64,000 nt of DNA from Pontimonas sp964350865 (GCA_964350865.1 CAYGLJ010000002.1:1-64000); one strand, 5' to 3'; shown: positions 52,173 through 60,407, counted from the first letter of the stretch. A program made the numbers and translations. The notes: generated from the letters alone by a model not told the origin.

Positions 52173-53520
52173 GCTCGTCAAAAGCCTGGAGCGCACGATC
52201 CCGACTCGCTTTGAGGTCGATGATGGGCTCGCTCGGGTAGTCAGGGGTTCCATACTCGGGAATCCACCGTCGGATGTACTCCTCCTGGGGGTCAAATTTT
52301 TCGGCCTGCAACATCGGGTTGAACACACGGAAGTAGGGGGCGGCGTCCGCACCACTACCCGCTACCCACTGCCAGCTGGCGGGATTATTCGCCTCATCGG
52401 CGTCGACGAGGGTGTCCCAGAACCAGGCTTCGCCCACTCGCCAATCGACCAGCATGTTCTTGATCAGGAAAGAAGCAACGACCATGCGCACCCGGTTGTG
52501 CATATACCCGGTGTGCCATAGCTCACGCATTCCGGCATCGACGAGCGGAACCCCTGTTCTGCCTTTGTGCCACGCCTTCAGCAGCGCTGGGTCAGTATCG
52601 CCCCAGGGGAAGTGATCAAACTCGGCTCGAAAGTTCTTGGTATCCAGTTCGGGGAAGTGAAACAGGATGTTGTAGGAGAACTCTCGCCACCCCACCTCTG
52701 AGAGGAACTTCGCCTTGTTCTTCTCTGCCTCAGCGGGAAGCGAGCGATCAAGTTCCGCCCAAATCTGATGTGGGCTGATCTCCCCGAAACTCAGGTGCGG
52801 GCTGAGACGCGATGTCGTGACGGGGCCCGGCTCATCCCGTCGGTGGTAAAGCTTCAGTGTGTTCTCGACGAAGCCCTCAAGTCGACGGTGGGCTCCCGCT
52901 TCACCGGGGGTCCACATGTCCTGAAGGCCATTCGACCAATCCGGGGTGGTGGGGAGTAGATCCCAGTCCTCGAGGTTCTCGCTCGGGACGCCATCGGGGG
53001 AGCGTAGCGTCGCAGGGGCGGCGAGCGGAGCTCGTGGTGGTTCGCCAGCCAAGGCCGCTCGCCAGAAGGGCGTAAAGACTTTGAAGGGGTTACCCTCCCC
53101 GGTGCGGACCGTCCAGGGTTCAAAGAGTAGGTTGCCTGCAAAACTCTCACAGGTGAGGCCCGCCCCTCGGAGGGTCTCCTTCAGGACTGCGTCGGCTTCT
53201 CGTGCGAGGCCATATCGGCGGTTCCAGAACACTGCAGACGCACCGGTCTCTGCGACCAGGTCTTGAATGACAACGGGCCCTGATCCTGTGCGGAGGACCA
53301 GTGAACCGCCTAAGGCCTCGATCGAGGACCGCAGTGCGGTGAGCGAATGGTGGAGCCACCACTGTGACGCCCGCCCCAGCGGGCGTGAACCTGGGGTCAG
53401 TTCATCGCGGACATACACCACGAGCACTGTCCCACCCGTGGCAACAGCGGCATCAAGAGCGGGGTTGTCCTGGAGTCGTAAATCGTTGCGCAACCAAACG
53501 ATAGCGGGGCCAGATGTCAT
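52147..53520 (-). CDS. phrB: Deoxyribodipyrimidine photolyase / cryptochrome family
   Basis: 457 residues from ATG 53520; the frame extends to 53616 but the family start IVWLRNDLRLQDNPAL follows this ATG. Light-driven repair of cyclobutane dimers. N-terminal antenna domain and C-terminal FAD domain with SEVGWREFSYNILFHFP, TGYMHNRVRMVVASFL, and DADEANNPASWQWVAG, the FAD-binding core. Leaderless-type start, fitting a light-exposed lifestyle together with the carotenoid genes. Confidence 0.95.
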   Translation of the reverse strand: MTSGPAIVWLRNDLRLQDNPALDAAVATGGTVLVVYVRDELTPGSRPLGRASQWWLHHSLTALRSSIEALGGSLVLRTGSGPVVIQDLVAETGASAVFWNRRYGLAREADAVLKETLRGAGLTCESFAGNLLFEPWTVRTGEGNPFKVFTPFWRAALAGEPPRAPLAAPATLRSPDGVPSENLEDWDLLPTTPDWSNGLQDMWTPGEAGAHRRLEGFVENTLKLYHRRDEPGPVTTSRLSPHLSFGEISPHQIWAELDRSLPAEAEKNKAKFLSEVGWREFSYNILFHFPELDTKNFRAEFDHFPWGDTDPALLKAWHKGRTGVPLVDAGMRELWHTGYMHNRVRMVVASFLIKNMLVDWRVGEAWFWDTLVDADEANNPASWQWVAGSGADAAPYFRVFNPMLQAEKFDPQEEYIRRWIPEYGTPDYPSEPIIDLKASRDRALQAFDELKALRQPS

Positions 53521-53533
53521 ACCAGAGAGCGTA
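53521..53533 (-). promoter_or_regulatory. Leaderless-type -10 element of the photolyase gene
   Basis: On the minus strand TACGCT (53533-53528) precedes ATG 53520 by seven bases. Confidence 0.4.
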
Positions 53534-53569
53534 GAGCCCCGTCCTGGGAGAGGGGTTCGGGACGTGATG

Positions 53570-53601
53570 AGGGCCGGCCGCTGAGGCGAGCGACCGGCCC
53601 T
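53570..53601 (-). terminator. Large hairpin between the winged-helix gene and photolyase
   Basis: AGGGCCGG/CCGGCCCT (8 bp) continues into CGCT/AGCG around a 6-base loop with one mismatch. It lies about 130 bases downstream of the winged-helix gene and could end its transcript. No U-run follows in either direction, so it may also be a structural element in a longer 3' region. Confidence 0.45.
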
Positions 53602-53731
53602 ATTCCCTTGCACCAAGAGTGTCTTGCAATCACATTCACGAGAGCTGTCACAGCAAACAACTGACGATGTGATGAATATATAACAGAATGGTAACGGTGT
53701 CTAGTGATCGGTTGTCCGGCGGAAAAACGAG

Positions 53732-54331
53732 CTAGATCATGTCGGGAGACTGGGCTACACCGTAGTTGATGGTGACGTCAGCGTGACGATCAAAGCGGTA
53801 TCCGACACCTCGGACGGTGCGCACGATGTCCTCATAGCGACCTAGCTTTGATCGCAGTCTCCGAACATGAACATCGATGGTGCGAGCGACAGGAGCATCC
53901 TCGTCGCCCTCGGCCCACAGCGCTTCAATGATGACCTCACGATTGACAGTTTGACCTTCTCGCAGGACCAGGAATTGCAGGAGTGAAAATTCTTTGTAGG
54001 TCAGAGGAGCCTGCTCGTCATCGATGAGCACGCGCTTGCGAGAAATATCGATAACGACCTCGGAATCCTGTGGCTGACTGTTCTTGGCCAGGTTCCCGAG
54101 GGCAATGGGGTCGTGCAGAGCCATACGAACGATGTCCAGGTGTTTACCACCAGCCCCCACGGGCGCTAAGGCGATGGCGGCGTGAGTTTCCGTCCCGGGG
54201 ACGTGATCTGTCACTGTTTTCTTGAGGTCGGTGACGAGTTGTTGCAGGCTGATGCCCGCTGCGCGGGCGTCAGCTTCGGTGATGCCTACATAGAGAGCGA
54301 ACCCTCGTGGTTCGCGAGGAGAGGTTGTCAT
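53732..54331 (-). CDS. OmpR-type winged-helix regulator without a receiver domain
   Basis: 199 residues from ATG 54331 (a TTG at 54364 is a less likely start). The C-terminal half is a typical OmpR/PhoB DNA-binding domain: VIDISRKRVLIDDEQAPLTYKEFSLLQFLVL, then RTIDVHVRRLRSKLGRYEDIVRTVRGVGYRF. The N-terminal 90 residues are not a response-regulator receiver; they contain ALYVGITEADARAAGIS and an unknown fold. The gene stands alone with no histidine kinase beside it. An orphan regulator; its signal is unknown. Confidence 0.85.
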   Translation of the reverse strand: MTTSPREPRGFALYVGITEADARAAGISLQQLVTDLKKTVTDHVPGTETHAAIALAPVGAGGKHLDIVRMALHDPIALGNLAKNSQPQDSEVVIDISRKRVLIDDEQAPLTYKEFSLLQFLVLREGQTVNREVIIEALWAEGDEDAPVARTIDVHVRRLRSKLGRYEDIVRTVRGVGYRFDRHADVTINYGVAQSPDMI

Positions 54332-54501
54332 AATCTGTCGATTCGTGAGGGGCAGGAGGCCCAAGGACGGTGAACAGGGGGATTAGCCACACATTCGACA
54401 GCAACAGAGGTCATGGTTGCCCGCGGGCACCAGGGTGACGCGTGAGCTCTGCATGGCTTGATTATCGGGCCATGGCCCACAGAGCGTCAAGTCGAATGAC
54501 G
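54332..54501. other. Intergenic region between the winged-helix and upp genes
   Basis: About 170 bases with no coding frame I would support and no clear promoter hexamers in front of the winged-helix ATG. The G+C-rich stretch at 54419-54435 has a weak GCCCGCGGGC inverted repeat. Confidence 0.3.
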
Positions 54502-55137
54502 TTATCCGACAGTTCCATAGAGCCGGTCACCAGCGTCCCCCAGACCGGGAACGATGAAACCGTGCTCGTTGAGTTTTTCATCGAGTGCTCCCAACACGAT
54601 CGTCACATTGCGACCGGCGGTGGCCTTCTCCAACGCTGCGAGTCCCTCCGGGGCGCCGAGGAGACAGACCGCTGTCACCTCGGTGGCTCCTTTGTCGAAG
54701 ACATAGTTGATGGCCTGCAGTAGCGAACCGCCCGTGGCCAACATGGGATCGAGAATGAAGACCTGTCGATCGGAAAGGTCCTCGGGAAGGCGCTCCGCAT
54801 AGACGCTCGGTTGCAGAGTTTTCTCGTCCCGCACCATCCCCAAGAATCCCACTTCAGCGCTTGGCAACAGTTGAGTCATGCCCTCCAACATTCCGAGCCC
54901 GGCCCGGAGGATCGGAACCACAACAGGTCGTGGCTTGGCAAGCTTCTTCCCGGTAGTGCTGGTGACCGGGGTCGTGATCTTGTGGTCTTCGACCCGAATG
55001 TGACGGGTTGCTTCATAGGCAAGGAGAGTGACGAGCTCCGACGTGAGTGCTCGAAAAACCGGCGATGGCGTTGACTCGTCCCGCAAAACGGAGAGTTTGT
55101 GAGAGATGAGGGGATGGTCCGCTATGTGCACCTGCAT
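54502..55137 (-). CDS. upp: Uracil phosphoribosyltransferase
   Basis: Salvages uracil to UMP with PRPP. 211 residues from ATG 55137; TAGTGT seven bases upstream supports this over GTG 55146. PRPP-binding signature FILDPMLATGGSL near residue 125, ending in PGLGDAGDRLYGT. Uracil released by PsuG two kilobases away is a natural substrate. Confidence 0.95.
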   Translation of the reverse strand: MQVHIADHPLISHKLSVLRDESTPSPVFRALTSELVTLLAYEATRHIRVEDHKITTPVTSTTGKKLAKPRPVVVPILRAGLGMLEGMTQLLPSAEVGFLGMVRDEKTLQPSVYAERLPEDLSDRQVFILDPMLATGGSLLQAINYVFDKGATEVTAVCLLGAPEGLAALEKATAGRNVTIVLGALDEKLNEHGFIVPGLGDAGDRLYGTVG

Positions 55138-55150
55138 GTCGCTCACACTA
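55138..55150 (-). promoter_or_regulatory. Leaderless-type -10 element of upp
   Basis: On the minus strand TAGTGT (55150-55145) precedes ATG 55137 by seven bases. The divergent tadA hexamer lies 21 bases away. Confidence 0.4.
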
Positions 55151-55170
55151 CCCGAGGCCTAGCGTCTGGA

Positions 55171-55182
55171 TAAGGTGGGCTC
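55171..55182 (+). promoter_or_regulatory. Leaderless-type -10 element of tadA
   Basis: TAAGGT (55171-55176) is exactly six bases before GTG 55183, which favours GTG over the adjacent ATG 55186. Confidence 0.4.
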
Positions 55183-55635
55183 GTGATGGATGACACCAGC
55201 CTGATGGGGATGGCACTTGAGCTTGCCTCTGAGGCTCTCGCCACCGGAGATGTGCCGGTGGCGGCACTCGTTGTCGATCCTTCCGGACTGGTGATTGCGA
55301 GCGCGACGAACACCAAAGAGCGGGATCATGACCCCACCGCACACGCCGAGATTGTGGCGTTGCGACTAGCCGGTCACGCCCTGGAGAACACCAACCTCAG
55401 TGATCACACCCTGGTGGTAACACTTGAACCGTGCGTGATGTGTGCCGGCGCCATCACACAAGCCCGCATCTCCCGCCTGGTTTTTGGTGCCTGGGATGAC
55501 AAAGCCGGAGCTGCCGGTAGCAAACACGATCTGGTCCGCGATCGAACTCTGCCTCATCGCGTTGACGAGGTTGTGGGCGGTGTCCTTGCGGGCGAGTGCG
55601 GAGCACTCCTCACGGACTTCTTTTCCCAGAAGTAG
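55183..55635 (+). CDS. tadA: tRNA-specific adenosine deaminase
   Basis: Deaminates A34 of tRNA-Arg(ACG) to inosine. 150 residues. Zinc site: catalytic Glu and His in PTAHAEIVALR near residue 50, and the PCVMCAGA cysteines near residue 87. The C-terminal region with DKAGAAGSKHDLVRD is typical. Starts in the upp-tadA divergent region. Confidence 0.94.
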   Translation: MMDDTSLMGMALELASEALATGDVPVAALVVDPSGLVIASATNTKERDHDPTAHAEIVALRLAGHALENTNLSDHTLVVTLEPCVMCAGAITQARISRLVFGAWDDKAGAAGSKHDLVRDRTLPHRVDEVVGGVLAGECGALLTDFFSQK

Positions 55636-56034
55636 TTAGCGCACAACTCCCGACCAGACCACAGCAACGACGGTATTCGCGATAGCGAGGGCTCCGGCTG
55701 TGTGCAAGAGGGGCAGCAACTTGCGCTCGTTGTCTCCGCTCGCAAGCTTCTTCTGCTTGCGATATGCCACCACAGCAACAACAAAGATGATGAGAGCGAG
55801 CACGGTCTTGACCGCAATCTTCGCGTGATTAACCGACATGTCGGGGTCATCTGCAAGCCGCATTTCTGCGAGCCCAGTCAGAAGCAACCCGGTCACTAGC
55901 TGAACACTTGCTCCGGTGAGTACCCAGCCAAAGAAGTAGCCGGAGTGGGCACGCATCTGGACGATAAAGGGCCCAATAATCAGAGCCAGCCCAATAAAGT
56001 GCGCAATCAGAGTGATGTCGCGGACGAGGTCCAT
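55636..56034 (-). CDS. Four-helix membrane protein, unknown
   Basis: 132 residues, strong ribosome site AAGGAG before ATG 56034. Four hydrophobic helices: residues about 8-24, 33-53, 75-92 and 108-128, with a His in HFIGLAL, HSGYFFG and an NHAKIAVK loop. The pattern of helix-embedded His residues is reminiscent of heme-binding or copper-related membrane proteins, but no family is recognised with confidence. It ends immediately beside the tadA stop codon and follows the 107-residue gene by 12 bases. Confidence 0.6.
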   Translation of the reverse strand: MDLVRDITLIAHFIGLALIIGPFIVQMRAHSGYFFGWVLTGASVQLVTGLLLTGLAEMRLADDPDMSVNHAKIAVKTVLALIIFVVAVVAYRKQKKLASGDNERKLLPLLHTAGALAIANTVVAVVWSGVVR

Positions 56035-56046
56035 GGTGCTCCTTCG

Positions 56047-56370
56047 TTAGTCAGATGCTTTGATGACGATGACGTCAGTGGGTGGTTCAGTTTCTGAGGT
56101 GTCACGCACCAATTCGGGCTCTACGTACACTTCGGCCGTCTCGCCAACAACCTCGCGTACGCGCCGTTTCGCATCGTTCAGAGCGTGCGCGAGGACATAG
56201 TTGGGTAATGACTCCGCGAGTTGGATTGTCGCCGCGATGACCCAATGCCCGTCGGGCTCTGCGGTGACGGAGAGGCGCAGTACGGCTTCCGCATCGGGCC
56301 CGTCCAACAGGGCAGCGAGAATGGGTTCTCGGGGAGGAAGCGAGCCCGTCGACTTCTTCTTGTCACCCAT
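56047..56370 (-). CDS. Small soluble protein, unknown (resembles a CDF C-terminal domain)
   Basis: 107 residues, ATG 56370 with ribosome site GGAAG. The sequence LRLSVTAEPDGHWVIAATIQLAES, ALNDAKRRVREVVGETAEVYVEPELVRD suggests an alpha-beta domain similar in rhythm to the cytoplasmic dimerisation domain of cation-diffusion-facilitator transporters, here without any membrane part. This is a faint resemblance only. Probably co-transcribed with the membrane protein downstream. Confidence 0.5.
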   Translation of the reverse strand: MGDKKKSTGSLPPREPILAALLDGPDAEAVLRLSVTAEPDGHWVIAATIQLAESLPNYVLAHALNDAKRRVREVVGETAEVYVEPELVRDTSETEPPTDVIVIKASD

Positions 56371-56417
56371 AGTGTTCTTCCATTCCTAGCAACGGTGCCA
56401 ACAACGCCTGTCCAATC

Positions 56418-56429
56418 TACACTGGCACC
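56418..56429 (+). promoter_or_regulatory. Leaderless-type -10 element of proC
   Basis: TACACT (56418-56423), six bases before GTG 56430. Confidence 0.45.
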
Positions 56430-57254
56430 GTGACCCTCTCACTTCCTCGTATTGCAATTCTTGGCACCGGACACATGGGTGGTGCAATTCTTGGCGGGCT
56501 GAGACAAACAGAGAACGCCTTTGGGGGCATTCGAGTGACCACTGCCACAGCCTCGTCTGCCAAGGTTCTTGCTGGGAGGGGTGTGGAGGCAAAAAGCCTC
56601 GATGACGACCCCGGTGCAAATCAGTGGGCCAGTGACGGGGCGGACATCATCATCCTCGGAGTAAAGCCCCACTACCTGTTGGGGCTCCTCGGCGAGGTCG
56701 CTCCTCACGCCCCCGACACCGCCGTCATGGTGAGTATTGCGGCTGGAATCACGGTGGAGCAGATGGAGCAGCTGTGGCCAGGTGCGCTCATTCGGACGAT
56801 GCCTAACACCCCGTCTCAAGTGGGGAAGGGTGTCACCGGGCTGAGCGCTGGTTCCCGGGTCTCTGAGGATCAACTCCAGGCAGTGACCAGAGTGTTTGAG
56901 ACAGTGGGAAGCGTCCTTCAGGTTGACGAAAGTTCCCTGAATGCGTTGAGTACGTTCTCGGGTTCAGGTCCAGCTTTCGTGTACTTCTTCATCGAGCGAT
57001 TCATGGAGGTCGCGCTCGAGCACGGTTTCACCGAGGAGCAGGCGACCACCATGGTGCAGGGAACATTCGCTGGAGCCATGGATCTCCTTGAGCACTCGGG
57101 GAAAACTCCACAGGAACTCCGGGAGGCGGTCACCAGCCCCGGGGGGACTACCCAAGCAGCCCTAGACGTGTACCGAGCGGCAGACCTCAGTGCCATCATT
57201 CGCGAGGCCAGCGCCGCCGCCATCGCGCGGGCTGAGGAGATGGCGAAAAGCTGA
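56430..57254 (+). CDS. proC: Pyrroline-5-carboxylate reductase
   Basis: Last step of proline synthesis. 274 residues. N-terminal NAD(P) motif ILGTGHMGGAILGGL, the IILGVKPHYL segment, RTMPNTPSQVGKGVTGLSAG and the C-terminal signature SPGGTTQAALDVYR. Normal length; start fixed by the leaderless hexamer. Confidence 0.95.
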   Translation: MTLSLPRIAILGTGHMGGAILGGLRQTENAFGGIRVTTATASSAKVLAGRGVEAKSLDDDPGANQWASDGADIIILGVKPHYLLGLLGEVAPHAPDTAVMVSIAAGITVEQMEQLWPGALIRTMPNTPSQVGKGVTGLSAGSRVSEDQLQAVTRVFETVGSVLQVDESSLNALSTFSGSGPAFVYFFIERFMEVALEHGFTEEQATTMVQGTFAGAMDLLEHSGKTPQELREAVTSPGGTTQAALDVYRAADLSAIIREASAAAIARAEEMAKS

Positions 57255-57926
57255 TTACTTGTCGAGGGCGGCGAAAGTTTCGATGTCCTCGTTGGTCCCC
57301 GACACGATAATCAGGTCGTGATTGGTGACTACGGTCTTCTCGGTGGCGTAGGTGAAGGGCTTCCCAGGAGACTTCACACCGACCACCGTGATGTTGTATT
57401 TCGAGCGGACTTGAGAGTCGGTGAGAGATAGGCCACGAATTGGCTTGGGTGGGTACATCTTCACCAGGGCAAAGTTGTCGTCGAAGCGGATGAAGTCAAT
57501 CATCCGGCCTGAGACAAGGTGAGCTACGCGCTCGCCAGCTTCACGCTCGGGATAGATGACACGGTGAGCACCGATCCGGGTCAGAATCTTTCCGTGAGAT
57601 TCGCTAATGGCTTTCGCCCAAATTTGGGGAACCTTCATATCCACCAAGTTGGTGGTGATGAGAACACTGGCCTCAATAGAGGACCCGGTCGCGACAACGG
57701 CGATAGGAAAGTCCCTCGCACCGATTTGCTCCAGGGCGTTCATGTTCCTGGCATCCAGGACTGCGGTGTGCTTCACGCGGTCTGACCACTTCTGAACTAA
57801 CGCCGGGTCTTCATCAACCGCGAGGACATCTCGTCCGAGCTTGTCGAGCTCGCCCGCGGTGGCGGCTCCGAATCGTCCCAGACCGATAACCAGGACGGGG
57901 GCATCATGGGGAATTTTCTCAACCAA
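57255..57926 (-). CDS. trkA: Trk/Ktr potassium uptake regulatory subunit (RCK)
   Basis: 223 residues. I choose TTG 57926: ribosome site AGAAAGG is seven bases upstream and the start overlaps the trkH stop by eight bases; the longer frame to 57977 lies within trkH. N-terminal nucleotide-binding VLVIGLGRFGAATAGEL with the DARNMNAL segment, then a TrkA-C domain. It gates the TrkH/KtrB channel in response to ATP/ADP or NAD(H). A TTG start is unusual here. Confidence 0.9.
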   Translation of the reverse strand: MVEKIPHDAPVLVIGLGRFGAATAGELDKLGRDVLAVDEDPALVQKWSDRVKHTAVLDARNMNALEQIGARDFPIAVVATGSSIEASVLITTNLVDMKVPQIWAKAISESHGKILTRIGAHRVIYPEREAGERVAHLVSGRMIDFIRFDDNFALVKMYPPKPIRGLSLTDSQVRSKYNITVVGVKSPGKPFTYATEKTVVTNHDLIIVSGTNEDIETFAALDK

Positions 57927-59496
57927 CGATCGGCCTTTCTTTTGCCCGGCGGTACACCGTCTGGCGGTGGGTACCACTGAGTGCGGTAGCGAGTGTCACT
58001 GTACCAACACGTCCCAACAGCATGGTGGCTGAGAGAACGTACTTTGCAGAGTCAGGGAGGTCATTGCTCGTGAGGCCTGCGCTCAGGCCGCAGGTCGCAA
58101 ACGCGGAAATGACATCAAAGAGCACCTTCTCCAGGGGCGCGTCAGTAATGCGGAGGATTGTGATGGTGGAGATCGCCACAATGCTCGCCCCCCACAGGAC
58201 CACGCTCACCGCGAGGCGAACGGTATCGGAGGGGATGCGTCGCTCGTAGGCGACGATGTCCTGGTTTCCTCGGGCCTCAGCAAAAGCGGCGAGAAACAAG
58301 ATGGCCAAGGTCGTGACCTTGATTCCGCCAGCGGTGGAGGCTGAACCGCCGCCAACGAACATCAGCATGTCCAGCACCAATAGCGTTGCGCCACCCATTT
58401 CCGACGTGTCCACGGTGTTGAAGCCGCCAGAGCGCGACATCATCGACGTGAAGAGGGCGGTCATGGGTCGGTAGGCGCCGGGTTGTGCACCGAGAGTCTT
58501 ATCGTTACCCCACTCCAGCGCCCCAATCACGAGTGCCCCGAACACCAGCAGAATGGTGGTGGTAGTCAAAGTCAGTTTGGCGTGGATGCCTAGGCGTGCG
58601 TGATCCAGTGTCCGTCGGAGTCTGCGCAAACGGGCTGTCTTGAAAGCACGCGCGATCGCGTAGATGACTGGGAAACCAATACTTCCCAGGAACACCCCAA
58701 TCCCGATCGTGAAGACCATGATCGGGTCGGTGGCAAAGGGTGACAATCCATCCACGAGGGGAACAAACCCTGTGTTGGTGAAGGCGGACGCCGCGAGGTA
58801 CCCGCCCTGCCAGAGAGCTGTCAGCGGGTCGAGGCCCCACACAATCAGGCGGGGAACGATGACGGCCGCAAGCGCCAGTTCGATGACGAGCACGCTGATG
58901 AAGACTGTCTTCAGCAATCCCTTGACTTCGGAAAGTCGCATTCCGTGGGAGTCCTGACCCTCACGGTCATGCAGGCGGGAGGGGTCAACATCACCGGCCA
59001 TCATTTTCCGCACCGACAGACCCAAACGTTTCGAGGCAATCACGGCAAGAATTGTGGCCAGGGTCATCACGCCAATTCCCCCGATTTGCAGACCCAAGAA
59101 CACCACAAGGTGGCCAAAGGGGGACCAGTGGGTGGCCATGTTAACCACCGTGAGACCGGTGACACAGATAGCGGATACCGCAGTGAAGAGTGCATCGGCG
59201 AGAGGAGTTATCTCTCCAGAAGCTGACGCTACCGGCAGCATCAGTAAGAGCGTGGTGATGGTGATCAGGAACAAGAAAATGAAAATTGTGGCGGTTGCGG
59301 CCCCCCCGCCTAGTACGGCCTGGGCGCGGAACAACAGACCCCGCATACCCGAGGGGGCGGAGTAGGGAGCGAGACCCGGAACCGGTGAGAGTGGGCGTCG
59401 AGAGCGCCTAGTGGAGCGGCGCTTCAACGTCCCTAGCCATGACGACACGTCACGTGGCCTACTTTCTGATCTGAACTTCAGACAACCGCCAGCCAT
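57919..59496 (-). CDS. trkH: Trk/Ktr-type potassium uptake membrane subunit
   Basis: 525 residues from ATG 59496 (GGTGGGAG ribosome site). A basic N-terminal extension of about 50 residues precedes the four M1-P-M2 repeats. The K+-filter Gly is visible in each pore loop: SAICVTGLTV, SAFTNTGFVP, SRSGGFNTV and SAFATCGLSA. Forms the channel gated by the RCK protein encoded next; together they take up K+ for turgor and pH control. The expected -10 element TAGCGT overlaps that of the divergent arsR-type gene. Confidence 0.94.
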   Translation of the reverse strand: MAGGCLKFRSESRPRDVSSWLGTLKRRSTRRSRRPLSPVPGLAPYSAPSGMRGLLFRAQAVLGGGAATATIFIFLFLITITTLLLMLPVASASGEITPLADALFTAVSAICVTGLTVVNMATHWSPFGHLVVFLGLQIGGIGVMTLATILAVIASKRLGLSVRKMMAGDVDPSRLHDREGQDSHGMRLSEVKGLLKTVFISVLVIELALAAVIVPRLIVWGLDPLTALWQGGYLAASAFTNTGFVPLVDGLSPFATDPIMVFTIGIGVFLGSIGFPVIYAIARAFKTARLRRLRRTLDHARLGIHAKLTLTTTTILLVFGALVIGALEWGNDKTLGAQPGAYRPMTALFTSMMSRSGGFNTVDTSEMGGATLLVLDMLMFVGGGSASTAGGIKVTTLAILFLAAFAEARGNQDIVAYERRIPSDTVRLAVSVVLWGASIVAISTITILRITDAPLEKVLFDVISAFATCGLSAGLTSNDLPDSAKYVLSATMLLGRVGTVTLATALSGTHRQTVYRRAKERPIVG

Positions 59497-59518
59497 GGTA
59501 CTCCCACCAGGGTGCGAG

Positions 59519-59532
59519 TACGCTACCCCCTT
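59519..59532. promoter_or_regulatory. Shared -10 region of trkH and the ArsR-type gene
   Basis: TACGCTA contains TACGCT (plus, 59519-59524, eight bases before ATG 59533) and TAGCGT (minus, 59525-59520) which would give trkH a leader of about 16 bases. The two opposing hexamers overlap by five bases. Confidence 0.45.
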
Positions 59533-59907
59533 ATGAGTGATGTGTTTGATGTCCTTGCCGATTCGACCCGCCGTGACATTGTTGATCTATTGCGGTCAGG
59601 GTCGGAGATGAGCGTTGGCCAGCTCGTGGAGGCTCTCGGAATTACCCAGCCCACAGTGTCCAAGCACCTGAAGGTTTTGCGTGATGCTGGCGTTGTCGTG
59701 GCCCGGGAGGAAGGTCAGCATCGGTATTACCGCTTCGATGAGGGTTCACTCATGGAGGTGCGCTCCTGGGTGGGTGGGCAACACTCAGTGGCTGCAGGGC
59801 GCCACGAACCATTCTTTGATTTGCGGGAACCAGGCGTCGCTGTGGGCTCGGTAGCGAAAGACGTGATGGCGTGGCTTGACGACGTCATGACAAAGGTTCG
59901 CCGCTAG
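59533..59907 (+). CDS. ArsR-family transcriptional regulator
   Basis: 124 residues from ATG 59533. Winged helix with FDVLADSTRRDIVDLLRSG, QLVEALGITQPTVSKHLKVLRDAGVVVAREEGQHRYYRF. No cysteine or His cluster for metal binding is apparent, so it is of the non-metal ArsR/SmtB kind. Divergent from trkH with overlapping promoters, so it may control K+ uptake or itself, but this is inference. Confidence 0.88.
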   Translation: MSDVFDVLADSTRRDIVDLLRSGSEMSVGQLVEALGITQPTVSKHLKVLRDAGVVVAREEGQHRYYRFDEGSLMEVRSWVGGQHSVAAGRHEPFFDLREPGVAVGSVAKDVMAWLDDVMTKVRR

Positions 59908-59934
59908 CTCTTTACAGCTATCACCACATCGCTC

Positions 59935-59940
59935 TAGGGT
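59935..59940 (+). promoter_or_regulatory. Possible -10 element of the excisionase-like HTH gene
   Basis: TAGGGT would start a transcript with about 25 bases of leader before ATG 59972, supporting that start over ATG 59942. Confidence 0.3.
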
Positions 59941-59971
59941 TATGCGGGTACGACACCACGAGAAAGCTCCC

Positions 59972-60181
59972 ATGTCCCAGTCCCTATCTCAGATGCGATT
60001 CCTCACTGTCGGTGAGGTAGCACAGATGATGCGTGTCTCCACCATGACGGTGTATCGACTGGTTCATGCAGGCGAGCTTCCTGCAGTACGGTTTGGTCGC
60101 TCATTTCGAATCCCGGAATCCGCTGTGTCAAACATCGTGTACTCAGCCGGTGAGCTCCGCGAAATCGGCGAAGTCGGCTGA
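59972..60181 (+). CDS. Excisionase-like (MerR-fold) HTH protein
   Basis: 69 residues from ATG 59972. FLTVGEVAQMMRVSTMTVYRLVHAGELPAVRFGRSFRIPESAV is the DNA-binding domain of the excisionase/BldC-like family (TVGEVAQMMRVSTMTVYRLV shown as the helix-turn-helix). Nothing suggests a phage here: neighbours are housekeeping genes, and the placement just before the bS22 gene is a common actinobacterial arrangement. A chromosomal transcription factor is the better reading. Confidence 0.85.
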   Translation: MSQSLSQMRFLTVGEVAQMMRVSTMTVYRLVHAGELPAVRFGRSFRIPESAVSNIVYSAGELREIGEVG

Positions 60182-60260
60182 GCATTCTGCTCTGCGCTAG
60201 ACTCCCTAAGTTGTCTGCTCGCAGGTAACCACCAACGACACCAGGTCTAAAGGAAACTTC

Positions 60261-60359
60261 ATGGGTTCTGTTATCAAGAAGCGCCGCAAGCGTATGGCGA
60301 AGAAGAAGCACCGCAAATTGCTTCGTAAGACTCGCCACCAGCGTCGTAATAAGAAGTAG
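60261..60359 (+). CDS. Small ribosomal subunit protein bS22 (AURKAIP1/COX24 type)
   Basis: 32 residues, almost entirely basic: MGSVIKKRRKRMAKKKH followed by RKLLRKTRHQRRNKK. This is the actinobacterial bS22 mini-protein of the 30S subunit, first seen in mycobacterial ribosomes. Strong ribosome site AAAGGAA. TAGACT at 60198-60203 may be its -10. It is followed at once by a strong terminator. Confidence 0.88.
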   Translation: MGSVIKKRRKRMAKKKHRKLLRKTRHQRRNKK

Positions 60360-60374
60360 CGAGTTGTGATGCGA

Positions 60375-60407
60375 AACGCTGGTCACCCTCTAGTGACCAG
60401 CGTTTTT
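60375..60407 (+). terminator. Rho-independent terminator after bS22
   Basis: Perfect 10-bp arms CGCTGGTCAC and GTGACCAGCG with a 6-base loop, extended by A-T pairs, then five T. The stem also encodes the last residues (NAGH) and stop of the convergent HAD gene. Confidence 0.88.

Noticed and set aside
59972..60181. Excisionase-like protein as evidence for a prophage or integrated element
   Set aside because: No integrase, att-like repeats or phage genes are nearby; the gene sits before bS22 as in ordinary actinobacterial chromosomes.
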